The translations under genes were made by a program, and so were the position numbers. The notes below the pieces were generated by a model. The model had not been told where the DNA came from, ran no database searches, and saw only the letters and a program-made list of their open reading frames with translations. From contig JAGAJI010000031.1 of the NCBI GenBank assembly GCA_017626135.1, forward strand, positions 1 through 35,623: a stretch of DNA of 35,623 nt. The letters are read 5' to 3'. This document shows, in pieces, positions 25,823 to 32,650 of the stretch; the stretch's first letter is position 1; each line of letters opens with the position of its first letter. The stretch is from Clostridia bacterium. Lineage in GTDB: Bacteria; Bacillota; Clostridia; Christensenellales; Borkfalkiaceae.

Positions 25823-25828
25823 TATAAT
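25823..25828 (+). promoter_or_regulatory. -10 box of the XRE gene
   Basis: A perfect TATAAT ends six bases before the ATG at 25835, placing +1 on the start codon. No good -35 lies at 16-18 nt; TTGACC at 25807 is only 10 nt away. The promoter may be weak or depend on an activator. Confidence 0.55.
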
Positions 25829-25834
25829 TTTACT

Positions 25835-26035
25835 ATGCCTTATATCGAAATTATCAAACAACTCATGGTAGAGCATAGTTTAAGTCAGCAAGGTTTAGCG
25901 GATATTCTCGGCGTAAATCAAACGACGGTGAGTCAATGGCTGTTGGGCAAAAAGAAACCCGGGTACGACAGTATTATGCTTTTGTATGAAAAATTTGAAA
26001 TTGAGCCCAACCTGCTTTTCGGCATAGACCGATAG
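25835..26035 (+). CDS. Small XRE-family (Cro/CI-type) transcriptional regulator
   Basis: A 66-aa protein that is essentially one HTH_3 domain (about 5-62): helix 2 QGLADILGV, recognition helix QTTVSQWLLG, then KKKPGYDSIMLLYEKFEI. It has no sensor or dimerisation domain. It should bind DNA, and duplicated operator-like sites occupy the region between it and the DUF2752-TM2 operon, so autoregulation plus control of that operon is likely. No Shine-Dalgarno precedes the ATG, which coincides with the predicted transcription start. A later in-frame ATG (25865) would cut into the first helix, so I keep 25835. Confidence 0.85.
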   Translation: MPYIEIIKQLMVEHSLSQQGLADILGVNQTTVSQWLLGKKKPGYDSIMLLYEKFEIEPNLLFGIDR

Positions 26036-26048
26036 CAGGTATGCGTTG

Positions 26049-26071
26049 TGAAAAAATGTTCCGTTTTTTCA
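26049..26071 (+). terminator. Possible weak terminator after the XRE gene
   Basis: GAAAAAA and TTTTTTC form an AT-only stem around a 9-nt loop, 14 bases after the stop. A low-GC stem makes this doubtful. Confidence 0.3.
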
Positions 26072-26128
26072 GAGCGTTGCCCCTAAAATGCGCAAAGTAG
26101 CGTTTTCGGCAAAGCCCCTTTCAAACCC

Positions 26129-26158
26129 TTGACAAACCGCAAGCAAATATCCTATAAT
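26129..26158 (+). promoter_or_regulatory. Promoter of glnN
   Basis: Perfect TTGACA (26129-26134), 18-nt spacer, perfect TATAAT (26153-26158). The predicted start is near 26165. Confidence 0.82.
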
Positions 26159-26160
26159 AA

Positions 26161-26194
26161 AAACGACGGAAGGGTCCGTGTCCTGCCGTCGTTT
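26161..26194 (+). promoter_or_regulatory. Hairpin at the 5' end of the glnN leader
   Basis: Nine-base arms (26161-26169 with 26186-26194) enclose a further AGG/CCT pair. Because +1 is near 26165, the mRNA would start with a GACGG/CCGTC stem. A T-run (26199-26203) follows after a short gap, so an attenuator is conceivable; stabilising the 5' end is the simpler reading. Confidence 0.45.
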
Positions 26195-26218
26195 ACCATT
26201 TTTGGAAGGAGATAGAAT

Positions 26219-28309
26219 ATGCAACTCGTGTCCGATTACTTCGGCTGTATGGTCTTTGACGACTCCGTCATGAAATCCATGCTCTCCGAAGATGACTACA
26301 ACACGCTCAAACGCACCGTCAAGGACGGGAGAAGTCTCAAACTTTCCGTGGCGAACGCGGTGGCGAGCGCCATGAAAGACTGGGCGATCGCGCACGGCGC
26401 GACCCATTTCACCCACTGGTTCCAACCCATGACGGGCATCACCGCCGAAAAACACGACAGCTTCATCTCCCCTGCAAAGGACGGCAAAGTGATCATGGAA
26501 TTTTCGGGCAAGGAGCTCGTCAAAGGAGAAACGGACGCATCGTCCTTCCCTTCGGGCGGACTTCGCGCCACGTTCGAGGCGCGCGGCTACACCGCATGGG
26601 ACGCCACTTCCTACGCCTTCATCAAGGACAAAGTGCTGTGTATTCCCACCGCCTTTTGTTCGTACAGCGGCGACGCGCTCGACAAAAAGACCCCCCTGCT
26701 CCGTTCCATGGAAGCCATCAACCGACAGGCGATGCGCGTTCTCAAACTCTTCGGGAACGAGGACGTGACTTCCGTCAAAACGACGGTCGGACCCGAACAG
26801 GAGTATTTCCTCATCGATAAGGAGCTCTTCAAAAAACGCAAGGACCTCGTCTATACGGGCAGAACGCTGTTCGGCGCAGAGCCCCCGAAAAGTCAGGAGC
26901 TCGAAGGGCATTATTACGGCGTCATCAAACCCCGCGTGCAGGCGTTCATGAACGATCTGAACGAGGAGCTGTGGAAACTCGGCGTGCTTGCCAAGACGGA
27001 GCACAACGAGGCAGCTCCCGCCCAACACGAGCTCGCGCCCATTTTCGCCACTACGAACATCGCCGCCGATCATAATCAGTTGACGATGGAAATCATGCAA
27101 AAAATCGCCAAGAAACACGACATGGTGTGCCTGTTGCACGAAAAGCCTTTCCAGGGCGTCAACGGGAGCGGCAAGCACAACAACTGGTCCATTTCCACCA
27201 ACACGGGGGTCAATCTGTTGGAACCGGGCGATACGCCCGCCGAAAACGCGCAGTTCCTCTTGTTCCTTTGCGCCGTCCTCAAGGCGGTGGACGAGTATCA
27301 GGATCTGCTCCGCATCTCCGTCGCGAGCGCAGGGAACGACCACCGACTCGGTGCGCACGAAGCGCCCCCTGCCGTCGTTTCCATTTTCCTCGGCGCCGAG
27401 CTCACCGAAATTCTCGAATCCATCGAAAAGGATATCCCCTACGATACGAAAGAGAAGGAGCTTCTTCGCGTGGGCGTGCATACCCTGCCCAAATTTCCCA
27501 AGGACACGACGGACAGAAACCGCACCTCTCCCTTTGCGTTTACGGGCAATAAGTTCGAATTCCGTATGCTCGGCTCGTCCGCGTCCGTTTCCGACCCCAA
27601 CACCACCATCAACACGGCGGTGGCGGAGGTTTTGAAACAATTTGCCGACGAGCTTGAAACCGCAGAAAATTTCGAGCTTGCCCTGCACAACCTCATCAAA
27701 CGGGTCATCACCGAGCACAAACGCATCGTCTTCAACGGCAACGGCTACGACGACAGGTGGCTCGCCGAAGCGGAGAATCGCGGGCTGCACAATCTGAAAA
27801 CCACGCCCGATGCCCTCCCCCATTTTCTGGACGAGAAAAATATTGCGCTTTTCACCGAGCACAAGGTGTATACCGAGCGTGAAATGCGCTCCCGTCTGGA
27901 AATTTTGTTACAGAGCTATTGCAACCTTATCAACATCGAAGGCAAGACCATGGTCGAGATGACGAGAAAAGAGATCCTGCCTGCGGTGAGTGAATACAGT
28001 CGATTATTATCGAATACCGCGCTGTCGAAAACTTCCCTGTGCGCAGAGCTCGACTGCTCCTACGAGAAGGAAACTTTGGCGGAAATTTCCCCGCTGACGG
28101 CGAAGGCGTACGAGGCAGTCAAGACTTTGGAACAGGCGTTATCCAACGCCAACAAGGCGGACGGCGCACAGAAACTCTCCGTATACTATAAAGACGAAGT
28201 CTTGCCCGTCATGGCGAAACTTCGCGAGGCGGTCGACCGACTGGAACAGCTCGTTTCCGAAGATTTTTGGCCCATGCCCACCTACGGCGATTTGCTGTTC
28301 ACCATTTAA
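26219..28309 (+). CDS. glnN: Glutamine synthetase, type III (GSIII)
   Basis: A 696-aa cytoplasmic enzyme making glutamine from glutamate, ammonia and ATP. Length and motifs are those of the large GSIII class (usually about 700-730 aa) rather than GSI or GSII: THWFQPMTG, the FPSGGLRATFEARGYTAWD segment, the VGPEQEYFLID glutamate-binding region, the NEAAPAQHELAP metal-binding region, and FQGVNGSGKHNNWS. GSIII occurs in Bacteroidetes, cyanobacteria and many Clostridia. GGAAGGAG precedes the ATG. The gene has its own strong promoter and a leader hairpin; nadE follows after 50 nt and is probably in the same operon. The C-terminal 200 residues are helical, as expected for the class. Confidence 0.95.
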   Translation: MQLVSDYFGCMVFDDSVMKSMLSEDDYNTLKRTVKDGRSLKLSVANAVASAMKDWAIAHGATHFTHWFQPMTGITAEKHDSFISPAKDGKVIMEFSGKELVKGETDASSFPSGGLRATFEARGYTAWDATSYAFIKDKVLCIPTAFCSYSGDALDKKTPLLRSMEAINRQAMRVLKLFGNEDVTSVKTTVGPEQEYFLIDKELFKKRKDLVYTGRTLFGAEPPKSQELEGHYYGVIKPRVQAFMNDLNEELWKLGVLAKTEHNEAAPAQHELAPIFATTNIAADHNQLTMEIMQKIAKKHDMVCLLHEKPFQGVNGSGKHNNWSISTNTGVNLLEPGDTPAENAQFLLFLCAVLKAVDEYQDLLRISVASAGNDHRLGAHEAPPAVVSIFLGAELTEILESIEKDIPYDTKEKELLRVGVHTLPKFPKDTTDRNRTSPFAFTGNKFEFRMLGSSASVSDPNTTINTAVAEVLKQFADELETAENFELALHNLIKRVITEHKRIVFNGNGYDDRWLAEAENRGLHNLKTTPDALPHFLDEKNIALFTEHKVYTEREMRSRLEILLQSYCNLINIEGKTMVEMTRKEILPAVSEYSRLLSNTALSKTSLCAELDCSYEKETLAEISPLTAKAYEAVKTLEQALSNANKADGAQKLSVYYKDEVLPVMAKLREAVDRLEQLVSEDFWPMPTYGDLLFTI

Positions 28310-28359
28310 GTAAAAAAATAACCGCAACTGCGGAGGAATACGAAAAAGGAGAAAAAAAT

Positions 28360-29100
28360 ATGTTCAACGTTGAAAAAGTAACGAACGACGCCGTACAATG
28401 GATACGGGACTGGTTTGCACAAAACGGAAAAGGCTGCAACGCCATCGTCGGGATTTCCGGCGGTAAGGACTCGAGCGTGGTCGCCGCGCTCTGCGCACAA
28501 GCACTCGGCAAAGAACGGGTCATCGGTGTGCTCATGCCCAACGGCGAACAGCCCGACATCGACTGTTCTCACACGCTCGTCAAACACCTGGGTATCCCCT
28601 TTTATGTTTGCAACATTCAAAAAGCGGTCGACGGGGTGCTGGATTCCCTGCAAGCGAGCGGCGTGGAAATCAGCCGCCAGACGCGGATCAATCTCCCTCC
28701 CCGTATCCGTATGTCCACGCTGTACGCCCTCTCGCAATCGAACAACGGCAGAGTTGCGAATACCTGCAATCTCTCCGAAGACTGGGTGGGTTACTCCACG
28801 CGCTACGGAGACGCCGCGGGCGATTTCGCTCCTTTGGGCAACCTCACCGTGCAGGAAGTCAAAGCCATCGGCAAATATTTGAGGCTTCCCATGAAGTTGG
28901 TGGAAAAAGCGCCTTCCGACGGGTTGAGCGGCAAGACGGACGAGGACAACCTCGGGTTTACCTATCAAGTCCTCGATGCGTATATCCGCACGGGCGTTTG
29001 CGAGAATGCGGAGACGAAGGCAAGAATCGACAGACTTCACGTCATGAACGAATTCAAACTCAAACCCATTCCCGTGTTTGAATACAATCCTGAAAGCTAA
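28360..29100 (+). CDS. nadE: NAD synthetase, ammonia-dependent type
   Basis: A 246-aa enzyme of the N-type ATP pyrophosphatase family. The PP-loop GISGGKDSS (31-39) binds ATP, and later segments (RVANTCNLSEDWVGYSTRYGD, PSDGLSGKTDED) match NadE. It amidates deamido-NAD to NAD, the last step of NAD synthesis. The N-terminal glutaminase (nitrilase) domain of the long form is absent, so ammonia is the expected nitrogen donor. The start at 28360 has AAAGGAG upstream; an in-frame extension overlapping glnN lacks a ribosome site. It follows the glutamine synthetase closely, two ammonia-using enzymes in one probable operon. A strong terminator follows. Confidence 0.93.
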   Translation: MFNVEKVTNDAVQWIRDWFAQNGKGCNAIVGISGGKDSSVVAALCAQALGKERVIGVLMPNGEQPDIDCSHTLVKHLGIPFYVCNIQKAVDGVLDSLQASGVEISRQTRINLPPRIRMSTLYALSQSNNGRVANTCNLSEDWVGYSTRYGDAAGDFAPLGNLTVQEVKAIGKYLRLPMKLVEKAPSDGLSGKTDEDNLGFTYQVLDAYIRTGVCENAETKARIDRLHVMNEFKLKPIPVFEYNPES

Positions 29101-29102
29101 CG

Positions 29103-29130
29103 AAAAGGCGTTCCAAATGGAACGCCTTTT
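29103..29130. terminator. Bidirectional terminator between nadE and mgsA
   Basis: A perfect 12-bp stem (29103-29114 with 29119-29130), 4-nt loop and T/A runs on both sides. It ends nadE (stop 29100) and can also end the opposing mgsA (stop 29161). Confidence 0.9.
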
Positions 29131-29137
29131 TTCATTC

Positions 29138-29159
29138 AACGCAGACATGGTATGCCCGT
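29138..29159 (-). repeat. 22-bp dispersed repeat, copy 2
   Basis: Reverse-complement partner of 22273-22294 with one mismatch. It occupies nearly the whole gap between the nadE terminator and the mgsA stop codon. Confidence 0.6.
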
Positions 29160-29160
29160 T

Positions 29161-29547
29161 TTAGTTTTCCATGAGTTTGGAATGGATCACGTAGTCCGCC
29201 GTCGCCTTGTTGGTGGCGATGGGAATATCGTACACCACCGCAATACGAAGGAGCGCTTTCACGTCGGGGTCGTGGGGTTGAGACTCGAGGGGATCCCAAA
29301 AGAAAATCACCATATCGATCTTCTTTTCCGCCACTTTCGCGCCGATCTGTTGGTCGCCGCCAAGAGGCCCGGAAAGATAACGTTTTACGTTCAGGTCGGT
29401 CGCTTCGGAAATAAGTTTCGCCGTCGTCCCCGTTCCGCAAAGATCGTATTTTGCCAAAGTCTCTTTGTTTTTAAGCGCCCAGTTCACGATGGCTGCCTTC
29501 TTATTGTCGTGCGCAATCAGCGCAATCGTCATCTTCTTTCGTTTCAT
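29161..29547 (-). CDS. mgsA: Methylglyoxal synthase
   Basis: A 128-aa cytoplasmic enzyme converting dihydroxyacetone phosphate to methylglyoxal and phosphate, a bypass of lower glycolysis under phosphate limitation or sugar overload. It shows the family motifs GTGTTAKLI, SGPLGGDQQIGA (catalytic Asp65), DPLESQPHDPDVKALLRIA (His92) and NKATADYVI. Length is about average for Firmicutes. AAGGAG precedes the ATG. It has its own promoter, divergent from ssrA, and is monocistronic. Confidence 0.95.
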   Translation of the reverse strand: MKRKKMTIALIAHDNKKAAIVNWALKNKETLAKYDLCGTGTTAKLISEATDLNVKRYLSGPLGGDQQIGAKVAEKKIDMVIFFWDPLESQPHDPDVKALLRIAVVYDIPIATNKATADYVIHSKLMEN

Positions 29548-29578
29548 TTGAGGATCTCCTTGCCGTTTTTACAGCTCC

Positions 29579-29607
29579 ATTATATATACTTTTGCATGAA
29601 AAGTCAA
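29579..29607 (-). promoter_or_regulatory. Promoter of mgsA
   Basis: On the minus strand TTGACT (29602-29607), 17-nt spacer, TATAAT (29579-29584); the leader is about 25 nt. Confidence 0.82.
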
Positions 29608-29658
29608 CTATCAAGCATATTTTTCCACCACAAATCTGAAAAAAAGCTGAAAAAATCG

Positions 29659-29687
29659 TTTACTTTCTCTGCGTTTTCGTGTATAAT
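29659..29687 (+). promoter_or_regulatory. Promoter of ssrA
   Basis: TTTACT (29659-29664), 17-nt spacer, perfect TATAAT (29682-29687). +1 is near 29694, ten bases before the mature tmRNA. Confidence 0.8.
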
Positions 29688-29703
29688 ATGATATACCCGA
29701 TAT

Positions 29704-30070
29704 GGGGGTGCCCCGGATTCGATTGCCGGTGAGCGAAAAGATAAGCATACCGTAGTCGGAGCGTCTACGATAAAAAGTTCCACCTAAACTTAAATGCAAA
29801 TAGAAATGCAAACTACGCTCTTGCAGCGTAACTTCGTTTATTAACGAATCGTCGCGCCCGATTTATCCGTCGGTCGGGGTCGCGGCGTCATCAAGACGGA
29901 ACACTCTTTGAAAAATCGGAAAGCGTTTTTGAAAGAGTATTTAGCTTTCTGCGTGTTGCAAAGCGTGTTTACCCGCGTTGCAACATTAAGAAATCATAGA
30001 TAAACTAAGTATGTAGAAAGTTTTTTGGCAGCCGAGTAAGACGTCGGTTCAACTCCGACCACCTCCACCA
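29704..30070 (+). ncRNA. ssrA: Transfer-messenger RNA (tmRNA)
   Basis: A 367-nt one-piece tmRNA that rescues stalled ribosomes. The 5' GGGGGTG pairs with CACCTCC near the 3' end (7 bp with one G-U), followed by A and an encoded CCA. The T arm TTCAACTCC and the 5' segment CCCCGGATTCGA are typical. The tag frame starts at GCA 29796 and ends at TAA 29829-29831, encoding ANRNANYALAA, with the standard ALAA degradation signal. Its 3' end is a common integration site for mobile elements, and an AT-rich foreign-looking gene follows directly. Confidence 0.95.
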
Positions 30071-30076
30071 ATCCAG

Positions 30077-30128
30077 CACACGTCACTAACCTTGATTTTT
30101 AAGACATAGCGGCGTGTGTTTTGCTTTT
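30077..30128 (+). terminator. Probable terminator of ssrA
   Basis: CACACG (30077-30082) pairs with CGTGTG (30113-30118) across a 30-nt loop, followed by TTTTGCTTTT. The large loop lowers certainty. Confidence 0.45.
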
Positions 30129-30147
30129 GAAAAAAACAAGAAAACAC

Positions 30148-30176
30148 TTGAATTTTTACGGAAATTGTAGTATAAT
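30148..30176 (+). promoter_or_regulatory. Promoter of the zinc-ribbon/nuclease gene
   Basis: TTGAAT (30148-30153), 17-nt spacer, perfect TATAAT (30171-30176). +1 is near 30183, and GAGAGGAG precedes the ATG at 30207. Confidence 0.8.
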
Positions 30177-30206
30177 AGTTAAAACAAATTGTGAGAGGAG
30201 AGCATT

Positions 30207-32312
30207 ATGACAGAAAAGAAAGAAAAACAATACGTAAGCGATAATGCTCGACTTATGGCAGAATGGGATTGGATGAAAAATAACGAATTATATTTTAATC
30301 CGCAAACTCTTACTGAAAATAGTAACAAAAAAGTATGGTGGCGCTGTAATCAAGGTCATGAATGGCAAGCGGTCATTGCAGATAGAAATGTTGGCACAGG
30401 TTGCCCTTATTGCGCAGGGCAAAAAGTTTTAAAAGGATATAACGATTTGGCAACGCTTAATCCGCTTTTAGCTCAAGAATGGAATTTTGAAAAGAATAAA
30501 GATTTAAAACCTGAACAGTTTACCGTAGGTAGCGGTAAAAAGGTTTGGTGGAAATGTCAAAAGGGACACGAATGGCAAGCGTATATCAACAATCGAAATA
30601 AAGGGATAGGCTGTCCTTATTGTTCGGGAAAATGTGCAATCATAGGCGAAACGGATTTACAAACAGTTAATCCAAAGCTTGCAAGCGAATGGAATTATGA
30701 AAAAAACACTACACTCACACCATCTCAAGTAACTTTTGGTAGCGGTAAAAAAGTATGGTGGAAGTGTAGCAAGGGACACGAGTGGCAAGCGTCGGTTTCT
30801 AATAGAAATAAAGGTCGTTGCTGTCCTATTTGTACGTCTGAACGACACACTTCTTTTCCTGAATATGCGTTTTTATATTATCTCAAAAAATGCAAATTAA
30901 GGGTAATACATTCCTATAAAGCAAAAGGGTACGAATTGGATATTTATCTTCCGTCGGAGAAAATTGCGATTGAATATGATGGTGGTTATTGGCACAAAAA
31001 TAAAGAAAAAAAGGATTTAGAAAAAAATCGCAAATGTGAAAAGGATGGAATTCTATTATATAGAATAAGAGAAAATTTGCCAGCTCTAAACGATAGGTCT
31101 ATCGATTATATTGTTCGTAACAAACAAACGGATTTAGAAAAAATCCTTAAAGAGATTATAAGCAAAATTACTGGAAATGATATAGAAGTTGACTTAAAAA
31201 AAGATGCTATTTCCATAGATAATTTACGATTATACACGGAAAAAGAAAACTCATTTTTCTTTTATAATCACAAAGTTTCCCAAGAATGGAATTATGAAAA
31301 GAATGGTAAATTAAAACCTGAGAATTTTTTATCAAATAGCTGCAAAAAAGTATGGTGGCGCTGTCAAAAAGGACACGAGTGGCAAACATCGATACAAAAT
31401 AGAAATCAAGGTCGTGGTTGCCCTTATTGTTCAGGTCGTTATGCCGTTAAAGGCGAAACGGATTTGCAAACAGCTAATCCAAAGCTTGCAAGTGAATGGG
31501 ATTATGAAAAGAACAACGGATTGACGCCTATGGATGTATTGCCCAACACTGCAAAAAAAATATGGTGGAAATGTAAAAATGGGCACGAATGGCAGGCAAC
31601 GGTTAATAGTAGAACACGTGGTAGCGGATGTCCTTATTGTTTAGGTCGATATGCCATTAAAGGTGAAACTGACTTGCAAACAGTTAATCCAAAACTCGCA
31701 AGTGAATGGGATTATGAAAGGAATAATGGGTTAACTCCCACAGATGTATTGCCAAGTAGCAATAAAAAAGTATGGTGGAGATGCAATCAAGGTCATGAAT
31801 GGCAAGCCATTATAGGTAATAGAATTAAGGGGCACGACTGTCCTTATTGTGCTGGTCAAAAAGCAGTAACAGGAAAAAATGATTTGCAAACCGTAAATCC
31901 ACTTTTAGTAGATGAATGGGATTTTGAGAAGAATAACGGATTAACTCCTATGGATGTCATGCCATATAGCGACAAAAAAGTATGGTGGAAATGTCAAAAA
32001 GGACACGAGTGGCAAGCTGTAATTACAAGTAGAAGTAAAGGGCATGGTTGTCCCTATTGTTCAGGCCGATATGCAATTAAAGGTGAAACTGACTTGCAAA
32101 CAGTTAATCCAAAACTCGCAAGTGAATGGGATTATGAAAGGAATAATGGGTTAACTCCCACAGATGTATTGCCAAGTAGCAATAAAAAAGTATGGTGGAT
32201 ATGTCGTCAAGGACATAAATGGCAAGCTCTTATCAATAATCGGAACAAGGGGCGCGGTTGTCCTGAATGCGCAAAACAAAAGCGGATGAAAAACAAAAAT
32301 AAAAAACAATAA
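30207..32312 (+). CDS. Eight DUF4379-type zinc-ribbon modules with an inserted Vsr-like nuclease domain
   Basis: A 701-aa protein. Eight modules of about 70 residues each carry a KKVWWxC-x2-GHEWQA...NRxxGxxCPYC pattern, with Cys/His/Cys/Cys as likely zinc ligands. This matches the DUF4379 probable zinc-ribbon family. Three modules lie before and five after a domain at about 217-325 resembling Vsr-type PD-(D/E)xK nucleases: ELDIYLP (Asp245), IAIEYDGGYWH (Glu256, Asp258, His263), and a basic helix ending in ILLYRIRE. The zinc modules probably bind DNA and position the nuclease. The gene is AT-rich and its codons differ from all neighbours, and it sits right after ssrA, so recent acquisition is likely. 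Phage or plasmid defence, or a mobile-element nuclease, are the leading guesses. Confidence 0.8.
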   Translation: MTEKKEKQYVSDNARLMAEWDWMKNNELYFNPQTLTENSNKKVWWRCNQGHEWQAVIADRNVGTGCPYCAGQKVLKGYNDLATLNPLLAQEWNFEKNKDLKPEQFTVGSGKKVWWKCQKGHEWQAYINNRNKGIGCPYCSGKCAIIGETDLQTVNPKLASEWNYEKNTTLTPSQVTFGSGKKVWWKCSKGHEWQASVSNRNKGRCCPICTSERHTSFPEYAFLYYLKKCKLRVIHSYKAKGYELDIYLPSEKIAIEYDGGYWHKNKEKKDLEKNRKCEKDGILLYRIRENLPALNDRSIDYIVRNKQTDLEKILKEIISKITGNDIEVDLKKDAISIDNLRLYTEKENSFFFYNHKVSQEWNYEKNGKLKPENFLSNSCKKVWWRCQKGHEWQTSIQNRNQGRGCPYCSGRYAVKGETDLQTANPKLASEWDYEKNNGLTPMDVLPNTAKKIWWKCKNGHEWQATVNSRTRGSGCPYCLGRYAIKGETDLQTVNPKLASEWDYERNNGLTPTDVLPSSNKKVWWRCNQGHEWQAIIGNRIKGHDCPYCAGQKAVTGKNDLQTVNPLLVDEWDFEKNNGLTPMDVMPYSDKKVWWKCQKGHEWQAVITSRSKGHGCPYCSGRYAIKGETDLQTVNPKLASEWDYERNNGLTPTDVLPSSNKKVWWICRQGHKWQALINNRNKGRGCPECAKQKRMKNKNKKQ
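31656..31779 (+). repeat. 124-bp exact direct repeat, copy 1
   Basis: Within the zinc-ribbon gene, this segment covers the end of module 5 and the first half of module 6. It is identical to 32076-32199, exactly 420 bp (two modules) away. Confidence 0.9.
32076..32199 (+). repeat. 124-bp exact direct repeat, copy 2
   Basis: Second copy of the 31656-31779 segment, at modules 7-8. The perfect identity, including silent positions, points to recent duplication or gene conversion. Confidence 0.9.
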
Positions 32313-32593
32313 ATTTATTTTTGCGGTTATTGATTTAACTTGCAACTTTCGGTGACGCGGGTACGAAAATTAGCACCTATAAGCAGTTGGAAAACGTATA
32401 GAAAACCACGCAAAAACACCCAAAAAATGGCAAAAATCGGGTAAATTGATGGATTTTAAGCCGACTGCACGTGCAGTCGGTTTTTGTGTGTGAACGACGT
32501 GCTCCCTTCTTCAAGTGCACGCCTATGAGCGTGAAAAGAATACCTCACATCACTCCGCCCCAAAAATTATTTTCAAAAATTTTCTCATTTCAC
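32313..32593. other. Intergenic stretch after the nuclease gene
   Basis: This AT-rich region before upp contains one clear element, the palindromic hairpin at 32461-32485. I see no gene, tRNA or repeat of the ssrA 3' end that would mark the right boundary of an island. Composition returns to the local norm only from about 32640. Confidence 0.6.
32461..32485 (+). terminator. Perfect 20-bp palindrome followed by a T run
   Basis: CCGACTGCAC directly joins its reverse complement, so a hairpin would have a 7-bp stem and a CACGTG loop, followed by TTTTT. It lies 150 nt after the nuclease gene stop. An intrinsic terminator is likely. Confidence 0.65.
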
Positions 32594-32622
32594 TTGCTTT
32601 CAAAGTGGGAATATGCTACAAT
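32594..32622 (+). promoter_or_regulatory. Promoter of upp
   Basis: TTGCTT (32594-32599), 17-nt spacer, TACAAT (32617-32622). +1 is near 32629, a short leader with AAGGAG before the ATG. Confidence 0.65.
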
Positions 32623-32650
32623 AATATGGAAAACAAAGGAGAATCTATCT

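Noticed and set aside
28267..28359. Upstream extension of nadE overlapping the end of glnN
   Set aside because: The extension has no ribosome site and no homology to NadE, while ATG 28360 has AAAGGAG and gives the normal length.
30207..32312. Regularly spaced repeats that might be read as a CRISPR-like array
   Set aside because: The period of about 210 bp, the continuous reading frame and the conserved Cys/His pattern show they are protein modules.
32313..32650. Search for a right attachment site repeating the ssrA 3' end
   Set aside because: No copy of the last bases of ssrA was found in this gap or further right in the window, so island boundaries cannot be drawn.
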